A stretch of 64,000 nt of DNA from Stictocephala bisonia (GCA_035578905.1 JAQJVL010000127.1:186001-250000), one strand, 5' to 3'. Shown: positions 23,219-35,315, counted from the stretch's first letter. The notes: generated from the letters alone by a model not told the origin. A program made the numbers and translations.

Positions 23219-23752
23219 ATACTGTTATTTTGACTACTTCAATGATCCCTTGGCATTTTAAGCTAACCTTGTTTTTCAGGATCGATTCTGTATTAACCAT
23301 TAGAAGACGAGTATGAGAGTACAGTTGTATTACATCATTTTAAAGCTTAAAAAACGGGTAAGTTTTTACTGTTATTGGCCTCTCTTCAGTAACTATTTTA
23401 AGGAAGTCCTCGGCCTGTATATCTTGTGACTTATTTTTAAAAAAGCCTAAAATTTCACTTTGTCACAAATTCGTTTATAATAAACTCACAATAAAACATT
23501 TCTTTACCTTGAATTCCTATGTAAAATGTTGTGTAGATAAAAAAAAAACACGCCAAAAAGGAAAAACTGTTAATGAATAGTGGTGAAAACTAAGTTTTAC
23601 TAAAACAAAACATGTTTATTAAAAAACCAATAAAAATGTCTATTTATTAAACATAGTTGGGGTGAAGATAATAATATTTCCATTTTTTTGTCACTAATAT
23701 GTGGTAGTTTCACCAGAAAAATTTTTTAACACTAACTTCTGTCCACCCTGTA
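23219..23752 (-). repeat. Right long inverted repeat of mariner 2
   Basis: Inverted partner of 21,296-21,832, ending ACTTCTGTCCACCCTGTA. Confidence 0.92.
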
Positions 23753-23759
23753 TAAGAGT

Positions 23760-24180
23760 TTATGAATATGTCTATTAACATGTATATAAAAAGTATACAA
23801 TCATAAATACGTAACCTCATATGCTCCTATGTATAACCATGTAAGAAACTGTATATTATATGACTGAAACTGTACACACTCTATGTAGCATGTATGAGAT
23901 CATTAGTATAAAACATTATATGATAATGTAAATGAAACTGTTTACGAATCATTATATAAAAACCTATATGAACATATATATGAAAATATGTATGAAACTG
24001 TATATGGAACTGTTAATGCAACTGTGTAAACCCGTTTTTATAAACCTATATATACGAGTATGTAACGTCATAGGAACGTGTACATATACATAAAATACAC
24101 GCATGAAAATTTTTATGAAAAAGGTAATGAACCTAAATAATAAACTGTATATGAAACATTTTTTAAACCACAAATGAAAA
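23760..24180. repeat. Degenerate TATGAAACTGTATA-type minisatellite
   Basis: Many imperfect copies of an 18-bp-like word (GTATATGAAACTG and variants) with irregular spacing. A shorter tract of the same kind is at about 34,160-34,235 in the second duplicated block, in the matching position. Confidence 0.6.
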
Positions 24181-24374
24181 TGTATTAGACATAAAGTGGA
24201 TAAAGAAAAGACAACCTAAAATAAATCTGTATAATATTAGAAAATAACACTTAAAACACAACCCCATTCTTGTAACCAAGTAATAGTTTAGTATATTTTG
24301 TTTAAATAAAACGATTTGTTCAAAGATATATTTATATTACTTTTTGTTACATTATACGTCAAGAATATAAACAA

Positions 24375-24520
24375 AACATATTTACCCCAAGTTTGAGGGT
24401 AATGAAGCAGTTTGGCACGAAGCTACGCCTGGCTTTCCGTGGGATTAAAACCCATAACTCGGTTTATAGATACTAATCCTTTTTATGGGTCTCTCATCAG
24501 CCGCAACGTTTTGAAATTAA
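24375..24520. repeat. Conserved island C, copy 1
   Basis: About 92% identical by eye to 34,385-34,533. Shared words are GGCACGAAGCTACGCCTGGC, TTTCCGTGGGATTAAAAC and TATAGATACTAATCC. The plus strand has an open stretch (SYAWLSVGLK, then FIDTNPFYGSLI) that is also open in the other copies except for one stop at 38.95 kb. Diverged copies lie at 26.3 and 38.9 kb. It could be a SINE-like family or a conserved element. Coding is unproven. Confidence 0.65.
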
Positions 24521-26249
24521 AATCCTATAATAACCAACTTGCAGGGTAAAGTTTATAATTAAAACGTTGTTGTTTCTTCGTTGGTTTAGTTCAATATATT
24601 AAATACTGTATAAACGTATAAGTACTGATTTTTATTTTTGGTTTTGATTTTGGCGTATAATTATTGACAGAGTTTGCTGACTAAAGACAGCCTGAACGTT
24701 TTGTAGTCACTATGTGTATGGTAATATAAATCTAAAAAATCAATTGCCTTTACAAAATTAGTAATAGATACTTATATACACCATTACGGAAATCGTATTA
24801 CATTAGTTTCAAACATGTATTTACTTAGCCTCTATTTGAATTATTCTTCCATTAATTTTGTCTGTTAACTGTTTAAATAATGGATTTACAGTTTGTCATT
24901 TTACGTTTAAATTCTTTATAAAATTACAGTTTTCGACCTAAATATTGAAGCTGTAAAGTAAAAGCCATATTTGAATCACTATAAAGTAATTACTCAAATA
25001 AACATATAATTCTTTTGTAAACATTGAGGTTACAGGTCTCATTATTATTTTTGTTTTAATAATTATTTTTAATTAATTATTTAGATTAGTTAATTCTCTA
25101 GCTAGAACATAGAGCATGTAAGGCACGTTAAGATAGGTAAAGTTGTGTTTTGTTCGTTTCGGTCAGGTTACGTTGTGTCAACTACATTTACGTGGTCACT
25201 TTAGGCACCCGACAACTGAGCCTAAACATGAGTAATCTTAATGGTACATAGCTTTCACATAGTGTTTCTAGTGATAAATTATGAATGTATATTTGGATAC
25301 GGCATACTCACTTTCAAGTATCTAGGCTTCTTTAAAGATTGTAACCACATTTTTACCCAGGCATACCAAAATAACAACAACAAGTGAACAATAATGATTG
25401 CCCATTAGAGAAATGTCCACTTTAAAAAATAATCCTATGCAGTATTTTTTTGCATAAGAATATGACCCCAATTTCCATATGCAACATATAGAAACGGATA
25501 TATCCTATGAACAAGTTACTTTACATCTACGTAGGGGGTTTTTTAAGTAAAGTTTAATTTAGTATTGGTTAGTTACCTAGAACTATGGTGGATACATTTT
25601 ATTACACTAGTAGCCTAGAATAATTCGTGCTGCCTTGAATAAACTATGTACTTAAAAAATACATATTGTTTAACATTTTTGATTGGATTCATGTTTTGGA
25701 GTTCTTTTATGTTGTTGTAATAAATAGTACATATTATATACGGCTTCTAATTTATGTAATTACCATTTTATAGATGTATCAATCAGGCAATTATTATAGA
25801 ATCCCTCAACAACTGTGACACCTTGGGCCCCGAACCCATTCCATGTTATATCATTGACTTACATAGCAAAATTCAATTTTACGCTAAAAGGTAATAGTCA
25901 ATATTTATTTAGCTGTTCTATTTAATTAAATCATATTAAATCTTATAGTTTTTTTTTTTTATTTATTTATTGATAGTAAACATATTTTGCAAAGATATTC
26001 AAAACAAAATATGGTAATTTTTTATTTTTTAAAAATATTTATTAGGTAGTTTATCATTCTTTACGAATATTTATTTTGTGTAAAGACTTATAAAAGTATG
26101 TGTAAATATATATACCAATAATGTTATTAATATTTTCGGTATTGTGTTTCATATAATAATATTAGTAAAAGTATAAAATATATATCTTTTTTAGTGATAA
26201 TAATTGTCACCTTATAAGGAGTTGTAACACTAAGACAATTATTTATATC
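24521..26249. other. AT-rich non-coding DNA
   Basis: Nothing recognised. A GTGAGTATG donor-like site on the minus strand near 25,312 lacks a convincing exon. Confidence 0.5.
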
Positions 26250-26360
26250 AGTCCAGGGAATTAAAACCCGTCTACTATAAAGATACTCCTGGTTTTCAGA
26301 GGGATTAAAACTCATAACTTGGATTATAGTTACTAATCCTTTTATGAGTCCCTCATTAGA
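26250..26360. repeat. Diverged island C-like repeat
   Basis: Shares GGATTAAAAC, CATAACTTGG and TACTAATCCTTTTATG with island C. In the same plus-strand frame it reads YSWFSEGLKLIT and then VTNPF. It probably corresponds to about 34,835-34,900 in the second block. Confidence 0.5.
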
Positions 26361-26745
26361 CGTACTCTTTTCAGAAATACAATATTATAATTTTTTCTTC
26401 ACTGTACTATATAAAAATAAGTATGTTATTTGATTAATCATATAAACGATGCTAATCTTACTAAATTATTGTTTATTTATAATAAATAAAAGAATATTGA
26501 TAGCGGGATTTTAAAATAATTTACATAAAAGAACAGCCTATTACTTAGCACTACTACAAAATAAATCCCACGTAAAATAAGAAGTAGAGTTTAATATGTT
26601 TTGAGAAAGTACAATATTTCATATAATATTTATACATATAATAGTATAGATGAATACATGACGTTTATAGTACAAAATACTATCTAAAACATGTATACAT
26701 TCATTCAAATAAAGCTGTCGTATAGTATTACGTTAGTTTTTTTTC

Positions 26746-26850
26746 AATGTAGGAAAGTTGGAGTGAGTTATGACACAGAATCATCGCTCTCACCAAATAA
26801 AAGTTTATTTATTACACTGTAAAACTTTCTAAAGATTTTAGTATCTCACG
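26746..26850. repeat. Conserved island G, copy 1
   Basis: Aligns to 35,316-35,406. Shared words are GTAGGAAAG, CTCTCA, TTTATTTATTACAC and ACTTTCTA. It is more diverged than islands C, D and Ay. No function is visible. Confidence 0.5.
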
Positions 26851-26869
26851 CTTAGTAGCTCAGTTACTG

Positions 26870-26940
26870 TATGTGTATGGATGGACGGGTGGGTCATTAC
26901 CTCTGTATGGGTGTATGGGTGGGTGGGTGAGATTCTAAGG
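26870..26940. repeat. Relic of the 36-bp minisatellite unit
   Basis: Plus-strand TGGATGGACGGGTGGGTCAT and GTGTATGGGTGGGTGGGTGA match the reverse complement of the 2.1-kb array unit. Confidence 0.6.
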
Positions 26941-27445
26941 GACCTACATTTTTACGTAACAGCTGACAAGTCATATACTCAGTTATCTGCCCTACACAGC
27001 ATCCGAACCCTGACTACCCACCAGCATGGATATCCCAGACTTCACTAGTTTTATCCACTTCAATTTAAGTGTGAACGCCATGTCGATTTTAGGAGGACGG
27101 AGCATAAAACCAATAGCCTAGAATCTCAACAATTTTTTGTCCCTAAATATCTAAGTTTCAGTACTGCACCACTATAATATTTGACTGATACCCATAATGT
27201 CATACAATATAATAAATATGGATTTGATGGTGTGGAAGTTCAGTAGCAAAGTCTTCGGACAGAAAAGTGCAAGTTTCAATGATCCCTAGAGCTAACGGTC
27301 AATATTTCATTATTAGTTAAATAAAGTTCAGAGAAAATGTATAGAGACCCATGTAAAGAAGCGGTTAAGTTTTATAGAAAACGTGTATTACAGTGGTTTT
27401 AACTATTAAATTATAAATAGTAATATGCCGTTTATTTTTTATCGC
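26941..27445. other. Unclassified non-coding DNA
   Basis: Less AT-rich at 26,940-27,115. No frame or RNA motif recognised. Confidence 0.4.
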
Positions 27446-27686
27446 AAATACAAAACACACAAGTACGTGCATGTCTACGTTGGTATTTGTTCAATTAATA
27501 CCAAGGGTAATGCATACAGGGTAGTGTTTACCCTGTGAAGCGGAGATAGCAGCGAAGTTGTGCAGTGGAGCGTTGTTTTCGCCCTGCTAGTCCTGCAAAT
27601 GGATAACACCAAAACTGCAAATCTCAACCATTATTAGTCACACAGTCAGCGTTCCTTTTACTGGGGGATAGTACAGGGTGATCATT
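27446..27686. repeat. Conserved island D, copy 1
   Basis: About 240 bp, close to 90% identical by eye to 37,475-37,715 and 50,600-50,862. It carries two potential hairpins: GGTATT...AATACC, and CAGGGTA-GTGTT-TACCCTG with seven perfect pairs. The strictly shared core is GCGGAGATAGCAGC and GGAGCGTTGTTTTCGCCCTG. Frames on the plus strand share an in-frame TGA. The minus-strand frame is open through the core in all three copies. It may be a structured RNA, an exon or a SINE-like repeat. Confidence 0.7.
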
Positions 27687-28725
27687 TAACTATTATTATA
27701 GCACTAAACTATTATTTTTTAAATCGTATTATTATTTTTAAAATTAAATAGATAATTGTTTTTGAGCGTGATTGGTTGTAGAAAACTCTTCAATAAGAAA
27801 TATTGATAAAATAAAATAATTTTCTTAAAGAACATTATAAGGCTATTTAGGTTGCGAAAAACAATACACATTTTAAAAAAGGTAAATATAAATATGCATA
27901 CAACTTAAACACTGTAAAATATAACCTATAAGAAGGTACTTGCTGCTTTTGTTTGTAAAAATCTTGTTTTCGAAGGCAAATCAGGTATATATTTAAAAAT
28001 TTTATAGATATTGTGTGTATGTTTGTATTATTTCTTAAAATTATAAAATACTACAATTGGGTTTTTTCATAGTTATATTAACCTCGATTTGAGAAAGCTG
28101 TACATTGTTTCGTTAATATATATTTTTTATGTAGATACATTAAAAATCGAATAAAGTATAAATGTCAACACCTTACCATTTCTAAAAAAGATAATAAATT
28201 TTATATAATGTATATATTTTTTTTAATTGAAAAGTTATTTAGTTTGTAGTTTTGTAATTTGTAGTTGTATTGTAAACCTACAATATAAATAATAGTTCAA
28301 CTTTGACGATGTGTTAATTAGATATAAGGAACTACATGAATGGTTGTAAGTTATATATTATTTTCAGGCTGAATATATAAAGAACATTTGTTTAGAAATT
28401 TTAATCAATCAAAGTACGACCAAATACTGTTTAGCAATCTACATTTTTTTTTTATTTTCCCAAATTGTAAATGCATTTTAATTTCAACACCATAATTTTT
28501 ATCAGGTGCAAAAAAACATTCGTAATGAATTCGGTTTTATTATTAAAGAATATAAATTGTGTAATAATATTACATTTTATTGTTTTGCTAGTAATAATAA
28601 TCATTTAAGAACTTTTGTATAGTTACTGGACTTAGTATGTACACAAATATAAACTATAAATATGCCATAAAATAAAACTACCTTAACTTCTTACAAAAGC
28701 AACCATCATTCCCTTAATTTAAACA

Positions 28726-28728
<3 letters not shown>
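27687..28728. other. AT-rich non-coding DNA
   Basis: Nothing recognised. Confidence 0.55.

Positions 28729-28756
<28 letters not shown>
28729..28756. repeat. Poly(A) tract, 28 nt
   Basis: Uninterrupted A run with no identifiable retroelement body upstream. Confidence 0.9.
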
Positions 28757-28761
<5 letters not shown>

Positions 28762-28876
28762 TAATAATGGAGAATATATTCAATAAAAATATTAATATCA
28801 TATACACTAATTTCAAACGTTTAATATGGTTTTTAAGATAGTCATTACTTTGTAAACGTCCAAACATTATACTTAC

Positions 28877-28928
28877 CATCATCGTTCACGTTCTGACCTC
28901 CGTACATTCCATGAGTTCTACGCGAGGC
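28877..28928 (-). CDS. Candidate 52-nt internal exon of an unidentified minus-strand gene
   Basis: On the minus strand the acceptor TTAATTTACAG precedes and a perfect donor G|GTAAGTATAA follows. Only one frame is open: ASRRTHGMYGGQNVNDD plus one base of the next codon, beginning on a codon boundary. The upstream candidate exon at 30,092-30,223 ends on a codon boundary, so the two can splice in phase. The segment has more CpG and G+C than its surroundings. The peptide family is not recognised. The adjoining stretch at 28,950-29,050 is also GC-richer with an open frame but lacks splice sites and may be a repeat. Confidence 0.42.
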
Positions 28929-29055
28929 CTGTAAATTAATAATTATCATCTTCATCGATAGGCTTCCACGGTCGTCACTAACACATTCTAGGGTTTCGGG
29001 GTTCGACCGCGTCACTGGGCTATGTACAAACATTGCCGACGTTTTGGCCACATTA

Positions 29056-29598
29056 CATTAATCCATCCTAAGAACGAGATGATCACTGTATCACAGAGTC
29101 GAGTTATGTGATATAGTGATCGTTTAGGCATACAGTTAGAATTTCTTTAAACTATTCATGCATAACTGTTGATAGTTTAATCAATCCATTTGAAATTAGC
29201 ACTAGTATATGCTTGATTAGTTTTTACATCTGCTTCACACAATCCATTTAACTGCATTTATTTAATTAATATATTCTATTTTTTACTAACCAATCATTTA
29301 ATTAACATATATTTTATTCTAAAATCAAATGGGAACTATAAAGAATTTTCAATAAAAAGATTTTATTAGAGAACTTAATTCCGTCATCAAAACTATACTT
29401 TAAAATAATTTTTGCAAAATATATCTATGATGAAACTTTAAATATATAACTAAAAATATAAAAGATAAATTAAACAATGTTTGCCAAGTCTCCAAAAGCA
29501 TAAAAATATGCATTTAACTATATGTTAAATCAATTATTATAAATATAAGAAAATTATTATATATTAAATGCAAAAAACTATCGCGAGTTTTGTACTGT
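29056..29598. other. AT-rich non-coding DNA
   Basis: Nothing recognised. Confidence 0.55.
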
Positions 29599-29680
29599 AG
29601 TATGTGTGTGTATACCATTGTACGTGTGTATGTGTGTATGGGTGGGCGGATGGGTCAATACCACTGTACGTGTAGACTTT
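29599..29680. repeat. Relic units of the 36-bp minisatellite
   Basis: Contains GTGTATGGGTGGGCGGATGG then GTCAATACCACTGTACGTG, the reverse complement of one array unit at 2.1 kb. It lies directly next to the (AC)n tract. Confidence 0.75.
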
Positions 29681-29687
29681 TCACTCA

Positions 29688-29798
<111 letters not shown>

Positions 29799-30091
29799 AA
29801 ATTTCTGTATCTATTAAGTTCTCTTCAACGGTAGAGCTTATTCTTTAATAATACACTGTTAAATGACTACTGTCAACTTACTGTATAAGTATATGATAAC
29901 CCCATGAAGACTTGACTGGAAAGAAAATTATAACAACCTACGTTAACAGTTGACAGTGAAAAAGAATAATTTAAATTTGTAGTAAACCCCATTAAAATGA
30001 GTAAATTTTTATTTAGTATTATCAGTTATATGTTTATATAGTTAAATACAAATTCAAAGCATTACTATATGTAGCGTACAATATTACTCAC

Positions 30092-30223
30092 CAAAACCAT
30101 GTAAAGCAGTGTAATCTCAAAGAAGTCCGTGTTTGCGATTAAATGGCAAGTCAGGCTGATATGTGACAGAACCAAGTCAGGAGTAACATCAACCATGTCA
30201 ATATCTTGACATTGATGAACCAT
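30092..30223 (-). CDS. Candidate 132-nt internal exon of an unidentified minus-strand gene
   Basis: On the minus strand the acceptor AATATCTCCAG precedes and a consensus donor TTG|GTGAGTAAT follows. The exon is exactly 44 codons. Only one frame is open; the other two hit stops. It reads HQCQDIDMVDVTPDLVLSHI, then SLTCHLIANTDFFEITLLYM. The mix of polar and hydrophobic residues looks like real protein rather than AT-rich noise. It begins and ends on codon boundaries and would join in frame to the candidate exon at 28,877-28,928. No similar segment occurs elsewhere in the window, so it is not one of the repeats. I cannot name the protein. The gene, if real, has introns above 1 kb and runs right to left. 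Confidence 0.52.
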
Positions 30224-31849
30224 CTGGAGATATTTGTATTAAAAACAAATAACCCCAGATAGTTAATAGAATGTTGTGATCATTGATTTTCGTTTAGCAT
30301 GAACTTTTCCATGTTTGTTATTTGAAAAACATTATAAGAGAATGATTGCCTTTTGTTGTTTACTTTAAAATACATGTTATTATTTAAATTTTACTTCCTT
30401 TATCTATGAAGAACATGGTTGACAGATATATTCTAAAATTAGATGTTCTATACATGGAAGTAGAAAAGCCTATTTAAAAAGAGTTTGCTTTTATTTGTCA
30501 TTTGATGAATAACTAAATAAGTAAAATATTTTTATAAGATCTTAAAATGTAGATCCAGCCATGAATATAGCTCTACAGTTCGCTGATAATACGATTATAC
30601 ATATGTTGACGTTATTCCATGACAAGGCGTTGGCTTTAATAGTTTTTTTTTTCATTCAATCATATTTTGGGCTACACAAATTCGATTTAATGATCTTCTT
30701 AAAATTAAAATTATGTATGAAACGTTTTGTATCTGTTTCCACCTGTAAAAGAAACCTTGAAAAAAATTAAGTATATAGTTAATGATATATATTTCAATAG
30801 TAATAATAATAATGGTTACCTTACGTTGTATAATAATATGTATTTAGCTTCATATAAAATTCATGAATCACATTAACTTAAATAAAAGACTTTGGAAATA
30901 TAACCATCTAAACTTCGTCAAATATTTGTTATAGTCAATTCAAGCAATTTCAACACTAGTAAATTGTATTTGCATTAATTTATTATTATTCTTTTAAAAT
31001 TGTAAAACTTAACAGTATGAATCCACTTATTAGCTTAGTAAAAACACCCCTTAATAACTCATGTTACTAGTTTACGTTTGCTCAATTACAACCCTGTAAA
31101 CTGGCAAATGTTTAGTAGTAAAATAATTTAATTTGATTATAGTTATTTCTGTCGATGTTTACCGACTTTATAGAGCGACCTAAATTCTGTTAATGTTGCG
31201 TAGATTTTTAGTCTATAATTAATTTTTTGTTAACATAATTTTAAAATGTATTAACCAGAATTGAATGTAATAATAAAATATTACATTTACCATACGTAAA
31301 TAGTATTGAACATAACTTCAAATCTGAGGAATCTTAATTATTTTTCTTTATTTAGTACTTTTCTTGAGTTTCAATAAAATTTGATCGTAATTTTGTTTAG
31401 GTAATTTCATCATAAATTTATTACAAAAATAAATGGTAGTTCTTATTGGTAAATATTTGTTTCATGGTAATTCTCCATACCTTGATTAATATGACAACAC
31501 TTTCAATGCCATGGCTCGAAAAGACTAACAATAGGTAAACATTAGAAAAAAAACACAATCAATAGGTATTTTCTAGATGAAGTAAAAATACGACAAAGAT
31601 AAATTAAAAGAAGTTTATATAATAATTTCCACTTGGTTGTTCCAAAATACAAATGTAAGTCTATAAATTCATATAAATAAAAACAAAACTATTATTTATT
31701 ATTACAGTATCAAAACATACTTAAATGTATTGAGAGTCAACCCAAATGCTGTATTAATATCTGTTATTAACTAAACTTCCATCTACATATATAGTATATA
31801 ATATTTTCATTGGTAGAATTACTTTGACTTAATATTACATGGTATGCAC
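30224..31849. other. AT-rich non-coding DNA
   Basis: A 69-codon plus-strand frame at 30,561 has no recognisable motif or splice signals. Nothing else was seen. Confidence 0.5.
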
Positions 31850-32043
31850 TACCTCACATAAAATCTATTACACTTCCAAGTCACGGAGAAGTAGAGTATC
31901 TGTCTTGGGAGCTCCAGGCCTGGAAATAGCAGGTAAATATTTGATATCCAGCTCTGGAGGGAGGGAGAGGTCTGTAATGGCCTGAACTCTAGCGCCAAGA
32001 CCTACAATCTCGTCTAGGACTAACAAATTGTTTTAGTTTTCCC
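31850..32043 (-). repeat. Conserved island Ay, copy 2 (frameshifted)
   Basis: About 90% identical by eye to 16,120-16,312. The minus-strand frame reads DEIVGLGARVQAITDLSLPP then KYLPAISRPGAPKTDTLL. One extra base there breaks the frame compared with copy 1. The donor-like site is also altered to GAG|GTAGTG. If Ay is an exon, this copy is probably dead. Confidence 0.65.
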
Positions 32044-32539
32044 TCATAATGGTAGTAGTCATTTTATATTTTATTGCGAAAGAAAATTATAAAATTTAGT
32101 TTTGTACAACTAAATGACTTTGTTTTAAACTAAAAACTGTTTACAGATACTTTTTTATCGTTGAATTGCTTTTTTGCAAAATGTTTTAACGATTGAGGAC
32201 TGTACTACTGACACTACGTTTTGACGGATATGAAACTCCTGTAGTCTTCTGATAACCTTACAGTATAACTATTTTTACCAATTAACGTGTGTAAGAAGAC
32301 ATGATTTTGTTAGAAATCTTTTCTTATCCGATGAACTTATAATTTTTAAAGGTCTTTACGTTTGTATTGGTTAGTAATTAAGTAGAATGAAAAAATATCG
32401 TTTTTATATGATACGGTAATACGTAGTACATGGTAACGATGGGAGTTTCATTGTGTAAAATTATTGTGCTATATTTACAAACACTAGAAGCGTTGGAAAT
32501 CTCTAACAAATTTGCCATTATTATTTTCTTAATATTCAT

Positions 32540-32695
32540 TTAAAAACCTCACTCACCAGTTTACATCGGCCTGCAGGCTTGTGCGTGAACTTTACTCGTC
32601 GAGTTAAGTACCAAACGTTCGCTCAGTGGGGATTCGAACCATGGACATTGTCCTCCGCAGTCCGAAACCTTAGTTACTGAGCCATTACGTCGGTA
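32540..32695 (-). repeat. tRNA-derived SINE
   Basis: On the minus strand it shows a pol III A box (TAATGGCTCAGTAACTAAGG) and a perfect B box (GGTTCGAATCC), then a body with ACAAGCCTGCAGGCCGATGT and GGTGAGTGAGG. The same body and a weaker head occur on the plus strand at 50,352-50,495, so it is a dispersed family rather than a tRNA gene. It sits in the second duplicated block and is absent from the first. Confidence 0.8.
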
Positions 32696-32951
32696 TGTAA
32701 ATAGTTTGAACTATTTATATTAATTTTGTACTATTTATAATCATAATGTGATTTATTCTTATATCCTAAACTTTATAACATCATTGATATTGCCTATCAT
32801 ATATAGCAACTTATTTACCACTGTAAAGGCATCTAACAAGCTAATAAATTTGTTATTTTACGAAACACGTATACCTTGTTTTTTCCTTTTTTTCTACACG
32901 TGTATTTATGCTAACTCATTATTGGCTAGAAAGGCAAAAACAACTATAGGC

Positions 32952-33068
32952 TGTAATTGATGAATAAATTAACCTAGCTGTGTCCAATTATGTACATGTA
33001 AAAGATGCATGTATAACCAACCAGATTACGTTCACATTACAACTATCCCATGTGTAGTATTTTATTCC
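32952..33068. repeat. Conserved island F, copy 2
   Basis: Partner of 18,869-18,983, in the same order relative to islands Ay and Ax. Confidence 0.7.
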
Positions 33069-33714
33069 AGTGTTATGTTACACTTTGAAAAAAAGTAACA
33101 CGATTATTTTTTCCTAACTTCATGTAAAAATCTATATGATAGTTAATACTGTTTTTTTTTTATTTGTATTCTAAAAGTTTGTGTAAACAAATTGAATGTT
33201 ATCGAACCATATAAAGTAAGTATGTACCGGTAGTATAATTATATTTTGTTCAAAGCACTTATCTGACTGATGAAATAAAATTACACTTTTTTAGCCTTAC
33301 TGTAAAAATTTTAATTTACCGTCGTAAACAAATTATTTAGATAAGTCTGCATGTATATGCTAGTTAACATTCTGGTCGATTTGTTAATACTTCTCCTTTT
33401 TTATCCCAAACCAAGAAAATGATATTTAGAGCGTTTTTACGAGATATTTCACGTGATATGCCAAACAGTATTTGTTTCATGTTGTTTATAGAAAATCAAA
33501 AATTTGCCCGACTAATTTAGGACAAAAACTGAGACGTATAAAACATTTAATTAGATTACATGTATTAAAATAATTTCTAGTTCAAATAGTAACTAACGTG
33601 TAAATACAGCCCTGTTTAATTTTTTACGACGGGGGATGGACGGTGGTTAGCGCATTACACCCTCGACTGCCTCTTCGTAGGTTGACATGTACTGTAGTTC
33701 CAAAATGGTGGAAC
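33069..33714. other. AT-rich non-coding DNA with tRNA-like head
   Basis: Mostly featureless. GGACGGTGGTTAGCGCATTA at 33,637-33,656 resembles a tRNA D-arm/A box, and AGGTTGACATG may be a degenerate B box. A short SINE relic is possible. Confidence 0.4.
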
Positions 33715-33886
33715 GTATACTGTCTACCCAGGGAATTCCAGGCCTCGTAATACCATGTAAATATTTGATGGTTAGTGTGGGGGGGAGGGGGCGTCAATAA
33801 TGGCCTTAGCCCTGATGCAAAGTTCTCCAATCACAGCTGGACAAACTAGGTTAGTAGTTTACATCACATAGATAAGGGTTGTTACT
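33715..33886 (-). repeat. Conserved island Ax, copy 2
   Basis: About 80% identical by eye to 19,613-19,782. The minus-strand frame reads AVIGELCIRAKAIIDAPSP, then stops in a C-rich run. After a shift it reads TIKYLHGITRPG. Same interpretation as copy 1. Confidence 0.6.
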
Positions 33887-34384
33887 AAATTATGTATACT
33901 GTCTCTTCAGTCTACATATGACGTCAATCATCTTTAGTTTTTTATTTTATTTGTTATTTACTGTACAAAAAAGGTTTACATTTTTAGTAAATATATTTTA
34001 TCTGCTAATCCATGCTACACAGAGAATACTTTTTCTAGGTATATTTATTGTTAGTTATTAATTATAGTAATGATTTTAGATATGTATTTGTCTAACTATT
34101 TATTGAGATACTTTATATTACTAGCGAACTACGTGCTGTTATAGGTTATCTAGGATTTTCTGTATATTAAACCGTATATGAAACTGTATATAGACATGTA
34201 TAAGAAACTGCAAATGAAACTATATGATCAGGACACATTTACGATATACTATGAGTCTACTATGAGTTTTTACTTTCAACATGACTTGTACTTAATATCA
34301 TATTTATTATTATTTATTTGAACAAAATAATTTATTCAAAGACATTTATTGTATTTTGCTACATTTTCTATGTTAACAAAATGA
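33887..34384. other. AT-rich DNA with short TATGAAACTG-type tract
   Basis: Positions 34,160-34,235 carry a few copies of the degenerate word seen at 23.8-24.2 kb. The rest is featureless. Confidence 0.45.
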
Positions 34385-34533
34385 ACAAAACATTTACCCA
34401 GTGGTTAAGGCTAAAGAAGCCGCTTGGCACGAAGCTACGCCTGGCTTTCCGTGGGATTAAAACGCGTAACTTGGTTTATAGATACTAATCCTTTTTATGG
34501 GTCTCTCATCGCCGCAATGTTTTTAAATTAAAA
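34385..34533. repeat. Conserved island C, copy 2
   Basis: Partner of 24,375-24,520. The plus-strand frame stays open through YAWLSVGLK and FIDTNPFYGSLI, with a one-base deletion after it. Confidence 0.65.
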
Positions 34534-35315
34534 CTTTTTATTAACAGCCTTAAAGGGCGACGTTTATGATCAGTTTTACTATTTATACATATTCCACAAA
34601 AAGATGTATTATAATATTTCAGTTTAAGAAGCTAAAACCCACACTATTCGTGCATATTTAGTTAGCAAATTATATTTTTACTGGTAAATATAAATGTGTT
34701 AGCTTATTGGTTATTATATAATAGTATTAGTCGTATATAATTAAAACAGAGACATAGGCTTAATGTTTTGAATATCGAAATCATTTATTTCTTACAACAA
34801 GTTCTAACACACAAAGAATAATTTATCTTAATCCAGGACACTAACAACAGTCCACTGTAGAGCTACTTAAAGCTTTTTGAGGTATATGAGTCCCTAATCA
34901 TTTTTAGTAATCTCAGAATTCAAATTTTACAATTATTTCTTTAATGTACAGTGTGAATAGAAGTATGGAACTTTATTTGATATTTCTTTTACGATAGTTC
35001 GTATAAAATTAATATTAGTACTGTTTGAATGTACATAAATTAAATTTTGTGTTTTCAAATTAATATTTATGGCCCAACCATTCTATTACTAAGAAATAAC
35101 AAATTATAACAGCAAACTCATTGATACGTGATATAAAAAAACATACTATCACATATAAAAAAAAATCTTACAGTTAAGTAAGGATTGTAGTATATTAAAA
35201 TATAGTAAACTGTTTTATTGTATTTTAGTATTAGTTAAAAAAATATACAACTGGTACAACATATTATGTATTACGTATTTTAATATGTGTGGATTAGTCA
35301 GTATATTTTAATGTC
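34534..35315. other. AT-rich DNA, partly colinear with 24.5-26.7 kb
   Basis: A weak match to the diverged C-like repeat lies at about 34,835-34,900. Nothing else was recognised. Confidence 0.4.

Larger units (their letters stand above)
21296..23752 (+). mobile_element. Tc1/mariner-superfamily element 2 with ~535-bp inverted repeats
   Basis: A 2.46-kb element with TA on both sides. The ends read TAGAGGGTGGACAGAAGTTA on the left and the near-identical TACAGGGTGGACAG on the right. The inverted repeats run about 535 bp each and cover over 40% of the element. The plus-strand transposase lies between them and is broken. The arms remain very similar, so the element is probably younger than mariner 1. 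Confidence 0.94.

Noticed and set aside
28950..29050. Additional exon joined to 28,877-28,928
   Set aside because: The frame is open and GC-rich, but no acceptable splice sites bound it; may be a repeat fragment.
33624..33830. 68-codon minus-strand ORF
   Set aside because: Covers part of island Ax in a shifted frame and a tRNA-like head; not a gene by itself.
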